Assembly: GCF_014196915.1 (NCBI RefSeq) | Contig: NZ_JACIEP010000006.1 | Span: 62,001-126,000, forward strand | Length of the DNA: 64,000 nt | Direction: 5' to 3' | DNA from: Dysgonomonas hofstadii | GTDB taxonomy: Bacteria > Bacteroidota > Bacteroidia > Bacteroidales > Dysgonomonadaceae | In this document: positions 9,105-16,453 of the stretch, piece by piece | Position numbering within the stretch: position 1 is the first letter of the stretch | How the letters are laid out: each line of letters begins with the position of its first letter | The notes under the pieces: generated by a model | The model's database searches: none | What the model was told of the DNA's origin: nothing | What the model saw: the letters and a program-made list of their open reading frames with translations, nothing else | Program-made: the position numbers and the translations under genes

Positions 9105-9335
9105 CGCCTGGTGGCATTAGTCCGTAGTGCGGGCGAAAGGGGCGTGAAATGGGAAGCGTCCGCAGGACAATCTTTCCATTTAGCCCGTGAGCCTGTAACG
9201 GGTCGCACGAAGGATGAGCCACCAAAGCGTTTTTGGTTCCTTTTGGGGATTTGGCCAAAAGGAACACAAGCAATCTTCGATTGCGCGTAGCACAAAAAAA
9301 TGAACGATTAGATTTAACTACCAATTCATATTATT
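9105..9335 (+). repeat. Structured dispersed repeat, copy 1
   Basis: Nearly identical to 61612-61856. The closing stem is GGTGGC (9110-9115) with GCCACC (9218-9223), continued by TCC/GGA and GTGCG/CGCAC (9127-9131 with 9204-9208). Inside are two hairpins: AATGGGAA..TTTCCATT, capped by GTCC-GCA-GGAC (9148-9180), and CCCGT..ACGGG (9184-9202). Downstream are a 10-bp hairpin (TTCCTTTTGG 9237-9246 with CCAAAAGGAA 9255-9264) and GCAATC-TTC-GATTGC (9270-9284). The tail carries TGAACGATTA (9301-9310). It could be a non-coding RNA or a small non-autonomous mobile element. The strand given is arbitrary. Confidence 0.8.
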
Positions 9336-9348
9336 AACTATAAACTAC

Positions 9349-9356
9349 TATCTTTG
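9349..9356 (+). promoter_or_regulatory. -7 box of mutS2
   Basis: TATCTTTG, a perfect -7 box, lies 24 bases before the GTG start of mutS2. The -33 position has no clear TTTG. It comes straight after the repeat tail, so the repeat forms the upstream border of this promoter. Confidence 0.55.
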
Positions 9357-9379
9357 CAGTCTGAAAAATAAAACAGAAC

Positions 9380-11839
9380 GTGATTTATCCTGAAAATTTT
9401 GAGCTGAAAATTGGCTTTGACAAAATACGACAATTTCTCACGGCAAGATGCCTGAGTCCGTTGGGTGAAGAAATGGTTTCGGAAATGACCTTTTCTTCCC
9501 AATACACATATATAATAGAGGCACTCTCTCAAACCGACGAATTTATAAGAATAGTGCAGGAAGAAGATAATTTTCCGACTAACTTTTTCCTTGATGTACG
9601 CCCTGCATTACGCAGTATAAGAATAGAAGGCACATGGATAGAAGAATCGTCCTTGTTTGACCTGCGACGATCCTTGCAGACGATACGTGACATTGTCAGT
9701 TTCTTCAAAAAAGAGGAAGAAGAAAATACTCCCTACCCTCACTTGTATGCACTGGCAGGCAATGTGATAGTATTTCCTCAACTTATAAGTAAGATAGACA
9801 ATATACTCGATAAATTCGGACGGATAAAAGACAATGCATCTCCCGAACTGAGCAAGATACGCAGGGAAATTGCCCATATATCGGGCGGGATATCAAAAAG
9901 CCTGAATGCGATTCTGCGTATGGCGCAGAACGAGGGACTTGTAGAAAAAGACGTGACTCCGACAATGCGCGACGGAAGGCTGGTTATACCTGTCGCTCCC
10001 GCCTTTAAGCGTAAGATAAAAGGTATTGTGCATGACGAATCAGCTTCGGGGAAGACCGTTTTTATAGAACCGGCCGAAGTTGTTGAGTCCAACAACAGGA
10101 TACGGGAACTGGAGAGTGAAGAGCGCAGGGAGATAATTAAGATACTGGTGGCATTTACTGATCTGTTGCGACCACTGACTCCTGATATCATCCAGTCATA
10201 CGAATTTCTTGCGATGATCGACTTTATAAGAGCAAAAGCCACATTTTCTATCGATCTGGGCGCAATAAAGCCTCCAATGGAAGATAAGCAGATCGTCCGC
10301 TGGTACAGGGCTATACACCCTCTGCTCTTCATCTCGCATCGCAAACAGAAAAAGGAAGTTGTACCTCTAAATATAGAGCTGGAAGAGGACAGCCGGCTCC
10401 TGATAATATCGGGACCGAATGCAGGAGGGAAATCAGTATGCCTGAAAACGGTGGGATTACTCCAATATATGGTACAATGCGGATTACCGATACCTGTAGA
10501 CGAAAGCTCTATAGTAGGTGTTTTCGAGCATATATTTATCGATATAGGCGATGAGCAATCCATAGAAAATGACCTGAGTACCTACAGTTCGCATCTGACG
10601 AATATGAAATTTTTCGTCCGGAACTGTGATAAGAAAACAATATTACTGATCGATGAGTTCGGTGGAGGTACAGAGCCACAGATAGGTGGCGCTATCGCCG
10701 AATCTTTGCTCAAAAGGTTTAATGAAAGAGGTTCGTTCGGGGTAATTACTACCCACTACCAAAACCTGAAGCATTTTGCCAATGAGAATAAAGGTGTTGT
10801 GAACGGAGCCATGCTTTACGACCGCCACATGATGCAGCCATTGTTTACGCTGGCAATCGGAAATCCGGGAAGCTCGTTCGCCATAGAGATAGCACGCAAA
10901 ATAGGCCTGCCGGAAGATGTGATCGCCGATGCGTCGGATATTGTCGGCAGCGACTATATCAATATGGATAAATACCTGCAGGATATTGTCCGCGACAAAC
11001 GCTACTGGGAGAGTAAGCGCCAGAATATCCGCCAGAAAGAAAAACGGCTGGAAGAAATCACCGAGACTTACGAAACCGATCTGCTGGCAGTAGAAAAGCA
11101 ACGGAAAGAAATCATACGACAGGCGAAAACAGAGGCGGAAAGATTACTGGCGGAAGCGAATGCGAAAATAGAGAATACCATACGTACAATAAAGGAATCT
11201 CAGGCCGAGAAGGAGAAAACGAAACAGGCACGCCAGTCCCTGAGTGAATTCAAAACCTCGCTGGAGAATGAAAATCCTGTGGATGATAAGATTGCACGCA
11301 AGATACAGAAGCTAAAGAGTAAAGAAAAGAACAGGAAGCAAAAAGACAAGCAACCGGAGAAAGACAAGCAAATAACGATCTCTGTCGGCGATAATGTACG
11401 CATCAAAGGGCAAACATCTATCGGACAAGTGCTGGACATACAAAAGAGCAATGCCACTGTCGCTTTTGGCATGATAAAGTCAAGCGTAAAACTTGATTCG
11501 CTGGAATATGTTAGTAAAAACCAAACCAAGCGTGAGACGAAAAGCAACCTTGTCAGCGCCGCGGCCAGTGACAGTGTAAGAGAGAGGAAGCTAAACTTCA
11601 AACAGGATATCGATGTGCGGGGAATGCGTGGCGACGAGGCTTTGCAAGCTGTTATGTATTTCATCGACGATGCTATTTTAGTGGGCATGTCCCGGGTACG
11701 TATATTACACGGTACGGGCACAGGCATCCTGCGGCAACTTATACGTGACTATCTGCGGACTGTATCAGGAATTAAGAGTTATCAGGATGAACACGTGCAA
11801 TTTGGAGGAACAGGTATTACCGTTGTAGATTTAGAATAA
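9380..11839 (+). CDS. mutS2: MutS2-family ATPase with Smr domain
   Basis: An 819-residue MutS2, a DNA- or ribosome-acting ATPase known for suppressing recombination and, in some bacteria, rescuing collided ribosomes. It has a helical core, Walker A GPNAGGKS at 345-352, a Walker B LLIDEFGGGTEP, a long charged coiled coil (about 530-660), and a C-terminal Smr nuclease domain with DVRGMRG and LHGTGTG. There is no mismatch-binding domain, as expected for MutS2. The start is GTG at 9380, because the N-terminus MIYPENFELKIGFDKIR is that of the family and no ATG lies in the right place. It is transcribed alone and followed by a palindromic repeat. Confidence 0.95.
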   Translation: MIYPENFELKIGFDKIRQFLTARCLSPLGEEMVSEMTFSSQYTYIIEALSQTDEFIRIVQEEDNFPTNFFLDVRPALRSIRIEGTWIEESSLFDLRRSLQTIRDIVSFFKKEEEENTPYPHLYALAGNVIVFPQLISKIDNILDKFGRIKDNASPELSKIRREIAHISGGISKSLNAILRMAQNEGLVEKDVTPTMRDGRLVIPVAPAFKRKIKGIVHDESASGKTVFIEPAEVVESNNRIRELESEERREIIKILVAFTDLLRPLTPDIIQSYEFLAMIDFIRAKATFSIDLGAIKPPMEDKQIVRWYRAIHPLLFISHRKQKKEVVPLNIELEEDSRLLIISGPNAGGKSVCLKTVGLLQYMVQCGLPIPVDESSIVGVFEHIFIDIGDEQSIENDLSTYSSHLTNMKFFVRNCDKKTILLIDEFGGGTEPQIGGAIAESLLKRFNERGSFGVITTHYQNLKHFANENKGVVNGAMLYDRHMMQPLFTLAIGNPGSSFAIEIARKIGLPEDVIADASDIVGSDYINMDKYLQDIVRDKRYWESKRQNIRQKEKRLEEITETYETDLLAVEKQRKEIIRQAKTEAERLLAEANAKIENTIRTIKESQAEKEKTKQARQSLSEFKTSLENENPVDDKIARKIQKLKSKEKNRKQKDKQPEKDKQITISVGDNVRIKGQTSIGQVLDIQKSNATVAFGMIKSSVKLDSLEYVSKNQTKRETKSNLVSAAASDSVRERKLNFKQDIDVRGMRGDEALQAVMYFIDDAILVGMSRVRILHGTGTGILRQLIRDYLRTVSGIKSYQDEHVQFGGTGITVVDLE

Positions 11840-11845
11840 AACAAA

Positions 11846-12001
11846 AAGAGGCTGTCTAAAAAGTAATTTTTATTATCTCTTTGTCATGTTGAACGGAGTC
11901 AAACATCTCGTTTCCGGAGAGTCGGGATTCTTCGTTGCACTCAGAATGACAAAGGGAAGTAACACTTTGATAGTGTAATCTTACTTTTGGGACAGCCTCT
12001 T
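11846..12001. repeat. Long palindromic repeat of the GTCATGTTGAACGGAGT type
   Basis: The outer arms are AAGAGGCTGTC (11846-11856) and GACAGCCTCTT (11991-12001), extended by AAAAGTAA/TTACTTTT. An inner 9-bp stem CTTTGTCAT/ATGACAAAG encloses a variable centre, and a small ACACT/AGTGT hairpin lies on the right side. This type of repeat (GTCAT...AAACATCTC...TTCTTCG...ATGAC) is widespread between genes in Bacteroidota; a shorter relative lies at 62087-62144. Here it sits between mutS2 and the convergent META gene and probably serves as terminator for both. Confidence 0.75.
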
Positions 12002-12022
12002 TAATATCAATATATTGACGGA

Positions 12023-12835
12023 TTATTTATTTTCAGTATCTTTCACAAATTCGAGCACCACATTTCCCTCTTTTGAGAAAACCAGTTTATCGCCATTAAT
12101 CGCTGCTTGCAGCGGTGTTGTCAACAGCCCGGTAAACAGGGTTTCACCTTGCAGGCTGGGACAAGCCATCATAGTAGATGCTACAGGCTTGAATGTAATA
12201 GTATCACCGCTTAATTCGTATGCAGTGCGGTAGTTATTGCAACCCGCATTACCGAACACACCGTTATTTTCGGCAAATTCCATAGTCGGTTTGTTTTCGG
12301 CGAACAAGGTAGCGATATCACCTCCGGCAATAGAAGTAAGATTCCATTTTCCGGTCAGGCTTTCTGTATTAAGGGTTACATCATTACTTACAGGAACTTC
12401 TCCTTTTACAAACTGAAGCACAACTGTTTCTCCATCTTTGAATACCAGTTCCCCTTTATCATCAAGGGCAATGGTCATATTAGGAGCAGAAAGAGCAGCC
12501 AGATATTGAGACTCCTTGTTTTCCTGAAAGCACATTTTCATTGTTGCCGCAAGGTTAGGAGCCGAGAATTCGTTTGCTTCGCTAAGAGTGAACGCTCCGC
12601 TGAAAGTATTACAGCCTCCGCTGCCGGATACTATGCTGTCTCCGAAATTGAACTGTAAACTGGGGTTGGGTCCTTTGAATGCATCCTGGGCATTTTCGCC
12701 CTGCAATGTTTTCAATGACCAGAAGCCTTCAAGTTTAGCTTTATCGATAGGCTTCGTCGAATTGCAACTCTGCAACCCGAATACGATTGTGAGTGCTGTG
12801 GCTACCATTGCCACTGACATTAACATCTTCTTCAT
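12023..12835 (-). CDS. Lipoprotein with two META (HslJ-like) domains
   Basis: A 270-residue lipoprotein; the signal ends in LQSC with C24 lipidated. Two tandem META domains follow (about 35-145 and 155-265). Each starts LxGxW and carries a GGCNxF/GCNNY motif, then a methionine-rich stretch ending in a cysteine (ATMKMC and STMMAC). META domains occur in HslJ, which in E. coli is linked to novobiocin resistance and heat shock; the molecular function is unknown. The duplication inside one chain is clear from the repeated motifs. It lies 20 bases after the nitrilase gene on the same strand and is probably last in that transcript. Confidence 0.9.
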   Translation of the reverse strand: MKKMLMSVAMVATALTIVFGLQSCNSTKPIDKAKLEGFWSLKTLQGENAQDAFKGPNPSLQFNFGDSIVSGSGGCNTFSGAFTLSEANEFSAPNLAATMKMCFQENKESQYLAALSAPNMTIALDDKGELVFKDGETVVLQFVKGEVPVSNDVTLNTESLTGKWNLTSIAGGDIATLFAENKPTMEFAENNGVFGNAGCNNYRTAYELSGDTITFKPVASTMMACPSLQGETLFTGLLTTPLQAAINGDKLVFSKEGNVVLEFVKDTENK

Positions 12836-12855
12836 AATTCTTTGGATTTGTATTA

Positions 12856-13638
12856 TTATATTATATCGAATTTATCCGCGTCTTTCCATACAGGAAACTT
12901 TGCCCTGAATTTATCCAGATCTGTCTTAGAGATATTTACAGTCTCTATATCTTCTTCTTTCACCATCGAAGTCATTTCTTCTCCCCGGGCGTTTATCATC
13001 TTCGATCCGCCGATGTATTCCAGTCCGTTGCCATCCTCCCCAAAACGGTTTACCCCACATACATAACTCATATTTTCTATAGCCCGTGCAGTCAGGAGGG
13101 CATCCCAGACTTTAGAACGTGAAGCCGGCCAGTTGGCAACATAGATAAGCAGATCGTATTCATTGTTTACATTACGTGCCCACACAGGAAAACGAAGATC
13201 ATAGCATACCAGCAGGCAGATATTAAATCCTTTGTATTCGAATACCAGCCTTTGATTCCCTGCCGAAAAATACTCAGGTTCACTCCCCATTCTGAACAAA
13301 TGACGTTTGTCGTAATAGTATTCTTTGTCGGGAGTGATAAAAAAAGCCCGGTTATAGCAGTTGCCATTATCAGATGCGATAAAACTACCACAAATAGCGA
13401 TATTATAAAGCTTTGCCCATTGTTTTATAGAGGAAATTGTATTACCATCATTTGATTCCGCCAGATTCCGACTGTTCATCGTAAACCCGGTAGAAAACAT
13501 CTCAGGCAGAACAAACACATCGGTTTGCCCGGCTCTGAAATTGATGTAGTCATGCACACGTTCCAGATTATTCTGCTTGTCTTCCCAGACAATATCCAAC
13601 TGCACAAGACTTATCCTGAGTAAATTATCTTGTTCCAT
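12856..13638 (-). CDS. Carbon-nitrogen hydrolase, omega-amidase (Nit2/YafV) type
   Basis: A 260-residue cytosolic nitrilase-superfamily enzyme. The catalytic triad is visible as E46 (LPEMF), K111 (DKRHLF) and C145 (VCYDLRFP). Length and motifs fit the omega-amidase branch (YafV, Nit2), which hydrolyses alpha-ketoglutaramate or alpha-ketosuccinamate, by-products of glutamine and asparagine transamination. That substrate is inferred from family likeness. It lies 15 bases after the acyltransferase gene and 20 before the META gene, all on the minus strand. Confidence 0.9.
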   Translation of the reverse strand: MEQDNLLRISLVQLDIVWEDKQNNLERVHDYINFRAGQTDVFVLPEMFSTGFTMNSRNLAESNDGNTISSIKQWAKLYNIAICGSFIASDNGNCYNRAFFITPDKEYYYDKRHLFRMGSEPEYFSAGNQRLVFEYKGFNICLLVCYDLRFPVWARNVNNEYDLLIYVANWPASRSKVWDALLTARAIENMSYVCGVNRFGEDGNGLEYIGGSKMINARGEEMTSMVKEEDIETVNISKTDLDKFRAKFPVWKDADKFDII

Positions 13639-13653
13639 ACAATAGTAAACGCT

Positions 13654-14193
13654 TTAGAGAGAGAAATGTTTCGGATATTTGGCTGTTACATCCTTGTAGT
13701 ACGATTTGATCTCTTCTATATCTGCATCTACATTACCGGTAGGTTTGAATACTGCTTTAAACTCCACTTCTTTTTTACCATAATCAAGCGAAACTACAAC
13801 GATGGGGACATTTGCAGCCTGTGCTATAAAATAGAATCCTTTCTTCCATTCTGTATTCAGCTTACGTGTGGCTTCGGGAGTAATTGCCAGTTGAAAATTC
13901 TCTCTTCTGGCATATTCTTCAGCCATCTGTTCGGTCAGGGATGTTTTCCTCGAACGATCAACAGGTATTCCTCCCAAGGCTCTAAAGATAAGATTCATTG
14001 GAAAAAAGAACCAGTCTTTCTTTATTAAGAATGAAGCCTTTCTACCCATGGACTTATATATGATAAGCCCTAAAAACAAGTCCCAGTTACTAGTATGTGG
14101 AGCGACACAAATGACACATTTATCGGGGAGACTTGTTCTCACAAGTATTTTCCAGCCGATAAGTTTTATAATAAACTTACAGATTTTCTTCAT
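13654..14193 (-). CDS. PlsC-like glycerolipid acyltransferase
   Basis: A 179-residue acyltransferase of the 1-acylglycerol-3-phosphate type. It has the HX4D catalytic motif HTSNWD at 33-38 and the GGIPVDRS motif that binds the glycerol phosphate. It is short for the family, with one hydrophobic N-terminal helix as membrane anchor. Its ATG overlaps the TAA of the upstream 93-codon gene by one base (TAATG), so the two are translationally coupled. The acyl acceptor cannot be told from sequence; lysophosphatidate or an ornithine lipid precursor would both fit. Confidence 0.88.
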   Translation of the reverse strand: MKKICKFIIKLIGWKILVRTSLPDKCVICVAPHTSNWDLFLGLIIYKSMGRKASFLIKKDWFFFPMNLIFRALGGIPVDRSRKTSLTEQMAEEYARRENFQLAITPEATRKLNTEWKKGFYFIAQAANVPIVVVSLDYGKKEVEFKAVFKPTGNVDADIEEIKSYYKDVTAKYPKHFSL

Positions 14194-14474
14194 TAACCTA
14201 ATACTGCTATTTCTTTAGCGATGATGTCGGCCTGCACTTTGATGTCGGCTCTCAATTTTTTATAATATGCTTTAACCCGTCCCTTTACTTCTTTTCCTTC
14301 GTTCACGTTCACACGCTTCAGCAGGTCGTCATGGATTTCATTTATCTTTATCATTAGTTTGTCGGCTGCTTCCTGATCGGCGTCTATGACGAACATTTTG
14401 TAAAACAAACAGTCAACAAATAATAAATTCATAACTTCATTTATGTTTTTTTTCAACTTTCTTCTGCTACTCAT
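14193..14474 (-). CDS. Uncharacterised small protein (93 aa)
   Basis: A small, charged, mostly helical protein with no signal peptide and no recognised motif. Codon use is normal, and its stop overlaps the start of the acyltransferase gene by one base, which supports it as a real gene. It is the first gene of the minus-strand run (this gene, acyltransferase, nitrilase, META lipoprotein). The function is unknown. Confidence 0.7.
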   Translation of the reverse strand: MSSRRKLKKNINEVMNLLFVDCLFYKMFVIDADQEAADKLMIKINEIHDDLLKRVNVNEGKEVKGRVKAYYKKLRADIKVQADIIAKEIAVLG

Positions 14475-14508
14475 AATGAAAATATTTTCAAGAAGTTCTT
14501 ATCTTTAC

Positions 14509-14547
14509 TATCTTTGTCATCCTAATTTGAACGACGCGGCAAAGGTA
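14509..14547. promoter_or_regulatory. Divergent promoter region
   Basis: It holds a plus-strand -7 box TATCTTTG (14509-14516) facing the glycogen synthase gene and a minus-strand -7 box TACCTTTG (14547-14540) facing the 93-codon gene. Neither has a perfect TTTG at -33. The plus-strand leader would be about 115 bases long. Confidence 0.5.
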
Positions 14548-14637
14548 CTAAAAAAAGATATTGATAAGGGGAAATATCTTATAGTATTTAATAAGTATTC
14601 ACTATAGCGCGTCGGACAAATAGAAAATATATCGTAT

Positions 14638-16287
14638 ATGATTAAAGATAATTATAATCCTGATTACATTTTCGAGACAAGCTGGGAAGTGTGTAACAAG
14701 GTCGGCGGAATTTATACTGTTTTATCAACCAGAGCAAAGACAATGCAAGATCTTTACAAAGATAAAGTGGTATTTATAGGCCCCGATATTTGGAAAAGTT
14801 CGGAAAGTCCCTGGTTCAAAGAAGATAAAAAGCTTCTCTCGGATTGGAAAAAAACAGCGGTTTTGCATGATCGGTTAAATATAAGAATAGGGCGATGGCT
14901 TGTTCCCGGAGAACCTATTGTTGTACTGGTGAATTTTGATCAGTTCTACCCTGTGAAAGATATTATTTATGGCGACATGTGGAATAAATTCAGTGTGGAC
15001 TCACTTAACGCGTATGGAGACTACGATGAATCATGCATGTTTGCCTATGCGACAGGAGCTGTTATAGAAAGTTTCTATAAATACTATAAGCTGGAAACAA
15101 AGAAAGTTATAGCCCATTTCAATGAATGGATGCTGGGTATGGGTGCTTTGTATATAAAAGACCGGCTTCCCAAAATAGGAACATTGTTTACCACGCATGC
15201 CACGTCTATCGGACGCTCGATTGCCGGAAACAACAAACCGTTATACAACTACCTGGATGCTTACGACAGCGACCAGATGGCCCGTGAACTAAATATGGAA
15301 GCTAAACATTCTGTAGAAAAAACCGCCGCCCGTCATGTCGATTGTTTTACGACTGTGAGTGATATCACTGCCCATGAATGTAAATATCTGCTCCAACGTG
15401 ATCCGCTGGTAACCCCAAATGGGTTTGAGAAGGATTTTATCCCTGTGGGCAAAGAGCATGAGAAAAAGCGCATTTCTGCACGCAGGAAACTGATAAATGT
15501 AGCTGAAAAACTTCTGGGATACGACATACAGCAGGATGCGCTCCTTGTGGTAACCAGTGGAAGATACGAATACAGGAATAAAGGGCTGGATGTGTTTGTT
15601 GATGCCATGCATCGCTTAAGTCAGATAAAGCAACTGGAGAAAGACGTTGTGGCATTTATAATGGTGCCCGCATGGATTGATACGGCACGAACCGATCTGC
15701 AGGAACGCCTGAAATTGACCAAAACGCCCGATAGCCCGTTAAGTCACCCTCATATAACACATTGGTTGCGTAATATGAATCATGACTCTATTCTCAACCA
15801 GGTAGATTATCTGAAATTGGGGAATAAAAAAGAAGATAAAGTGAAAATCATATTTGTACCATCTTATCTGAATGGAAACGATGGTATTTTTGACATGCCG
15901 TATTACGATCTGCTCATTGGTATGGATGTGAGTGTTTTTGCTTCGTATTACGAGCCTTGGGGCTATACACCTCATGAAAGTATTGCTTTTTCAGTTCCAA
16001 CTATTACTACCACCCTGGCCGGATTTGGGCTATGGATGAAGAAAATGGGGGATGAGAAAGGTATGGATGACGGGGCAGAGGTGCTGCGACGCGACGATTA
16101 TAATTTCATAGAAGTATCAGAAGATATCTGCAACCGTGTGTTTGAGATGACTACCAAAAGTGCGGAAGAAGAAAGGATATTGCGCCAGGCTGCTCTCGAC
16201 AGAGCCGGATTAGCCGATTGGTCTCATTTCTTCAAGTATTATCAGGAAGCATATACAATCGCATTAAAAAAAGCAGGAACCAGATAA
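14638..16287 (+). CDS. GT3-type glycogen synthase
   Basis: A 549-residue glycosyltransferase of family GT3, the eukaryote-like glycogen synthase type, rather than the usual bacterial GT5 GlgA. It elongates alpha-1,4-glucan from a nucleotide sugar. The N-terminus has the family's ETSWEVCNKVGGIYTVLSTRA segment with the donor-binding KVGGIY. A NEWM segment and the C-terminal EPWGYTPHES region, with the glutamate pair of the retaining site, are also visible. The next gene, 166 bases on, is alpha-glucan phosphorylase, so synthesis and breakdown of storage glucan are encoded side by side. No branching enzyme or GlgC lies nearby. Confidence 0.92.
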   Translation: MIKDNYNPDYIFETSWEVCNKVGGIYTVLSTRAKTMQDLYKDKVVFIGPDIWKSSESPWFKEDKKLLSDWKKTAVLHDRLNIRIGRWLVPGEPIVVLVNFDQFYPVKDIIYGDMWNKFSVDSLNAYGDYDESCMFAYATGAVIESFYKYYKLETKKVIAHFNEWMLGMGALYIKDRLPKIGTLFTTHATSIGRSIAGNNKPLYNYLDAYDSDQMARELNMEAKHSVEKTAARHVDCFTTVSDITAHECKYLLQRDPLVTPNGFEKDFIPVGKEHEKKRISARRKLINVAEKLLGYDIQQDALLVVTSGRYEYRNKGLDVFVDAMHRLSQIKQLEKDVVAFIMVPAWIDTARTDLQERLKLTKTPDSPLSHPHITHWLRNMNHDSILNQVDYLKLGNKKEDKVKIIFVPSYLNGNDGIFDMPYYDLLIGMDVSVFASYYEPWGYTPHESIAFSVPTITTTLAGFGLWMKKMGDEKGMDDGAEVLRRDDYNFIEVSEDICNRVFEMTTKSAEEERILRQAALDRAGLADWSHFFKYYQEAYTIALKKAGTR

Positions 16288-16369
16288 TGCCCTCTTATTA
16301 TTGCAATCGTTTGCGACTTATATAACGGAGGTTACATAAAAGATAAACAATCAAATACATTAGATTTGT

Positions 16370-16377
16370 TATATTTG
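16370..16377 (+). promoter_or_regulatory. -7 box of the glucan phosphorylase gene
   Basis: TATATTTG fits TAnnTTTG, 77 bases before the ATG at 16454; no TTTG lies at -33. It suggests the phosphorylase can be transcribed apart from the synthase. Confidence 0.4.
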
Positions 16378-16453
16378 TAACTCTAAAAATCAGAACAAAT
16401 AACTAACGAAGTTAGATAAATACAAGGAATATTAGGTTTTAAATAAAATATTT

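Larger units (their letters stand above)
8915..9379. other. 465-base gap before mutS2, mostly repeats
   Basis: It holds one copy of the TTTGTAAGG-type motif, a GC-rich stretch (about 8990-9104) with no counterpart seen elsewhere in the window, structured repeat copy 1, and the mutS2 -7 box. Reading frames of 60-130 codons exist on both strands, but they follow the repeat and are not credible genes. Confidence 0.6.

Noticed and set aside
8929-9324. Minus-strand frame of 131 codons and plus-strand frames of 60-94 codons over structured repeat copy 1
   Set aside because: They follow a repeat that also gives open frames in copy 2, the substitutions between copies are all nonsynonymous in the shared frame, and no ribosome site or family signature is present.
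9105-9335. tRNA, tmRNA or a known riboswitch in the structured repeat
   Set aside because: No cloverleaf with a T-loop (GTTCRA), no CCA end and no riboswitch signature that I know fits; the branched fold is different.
9778-10563. A 261-codon frame on the minus strand inside mutS2
   Set aside because: It is a shadow of the mutS2 reading frame; it is serine/isoleucine-rich with no domain, and mutS2 is certain.
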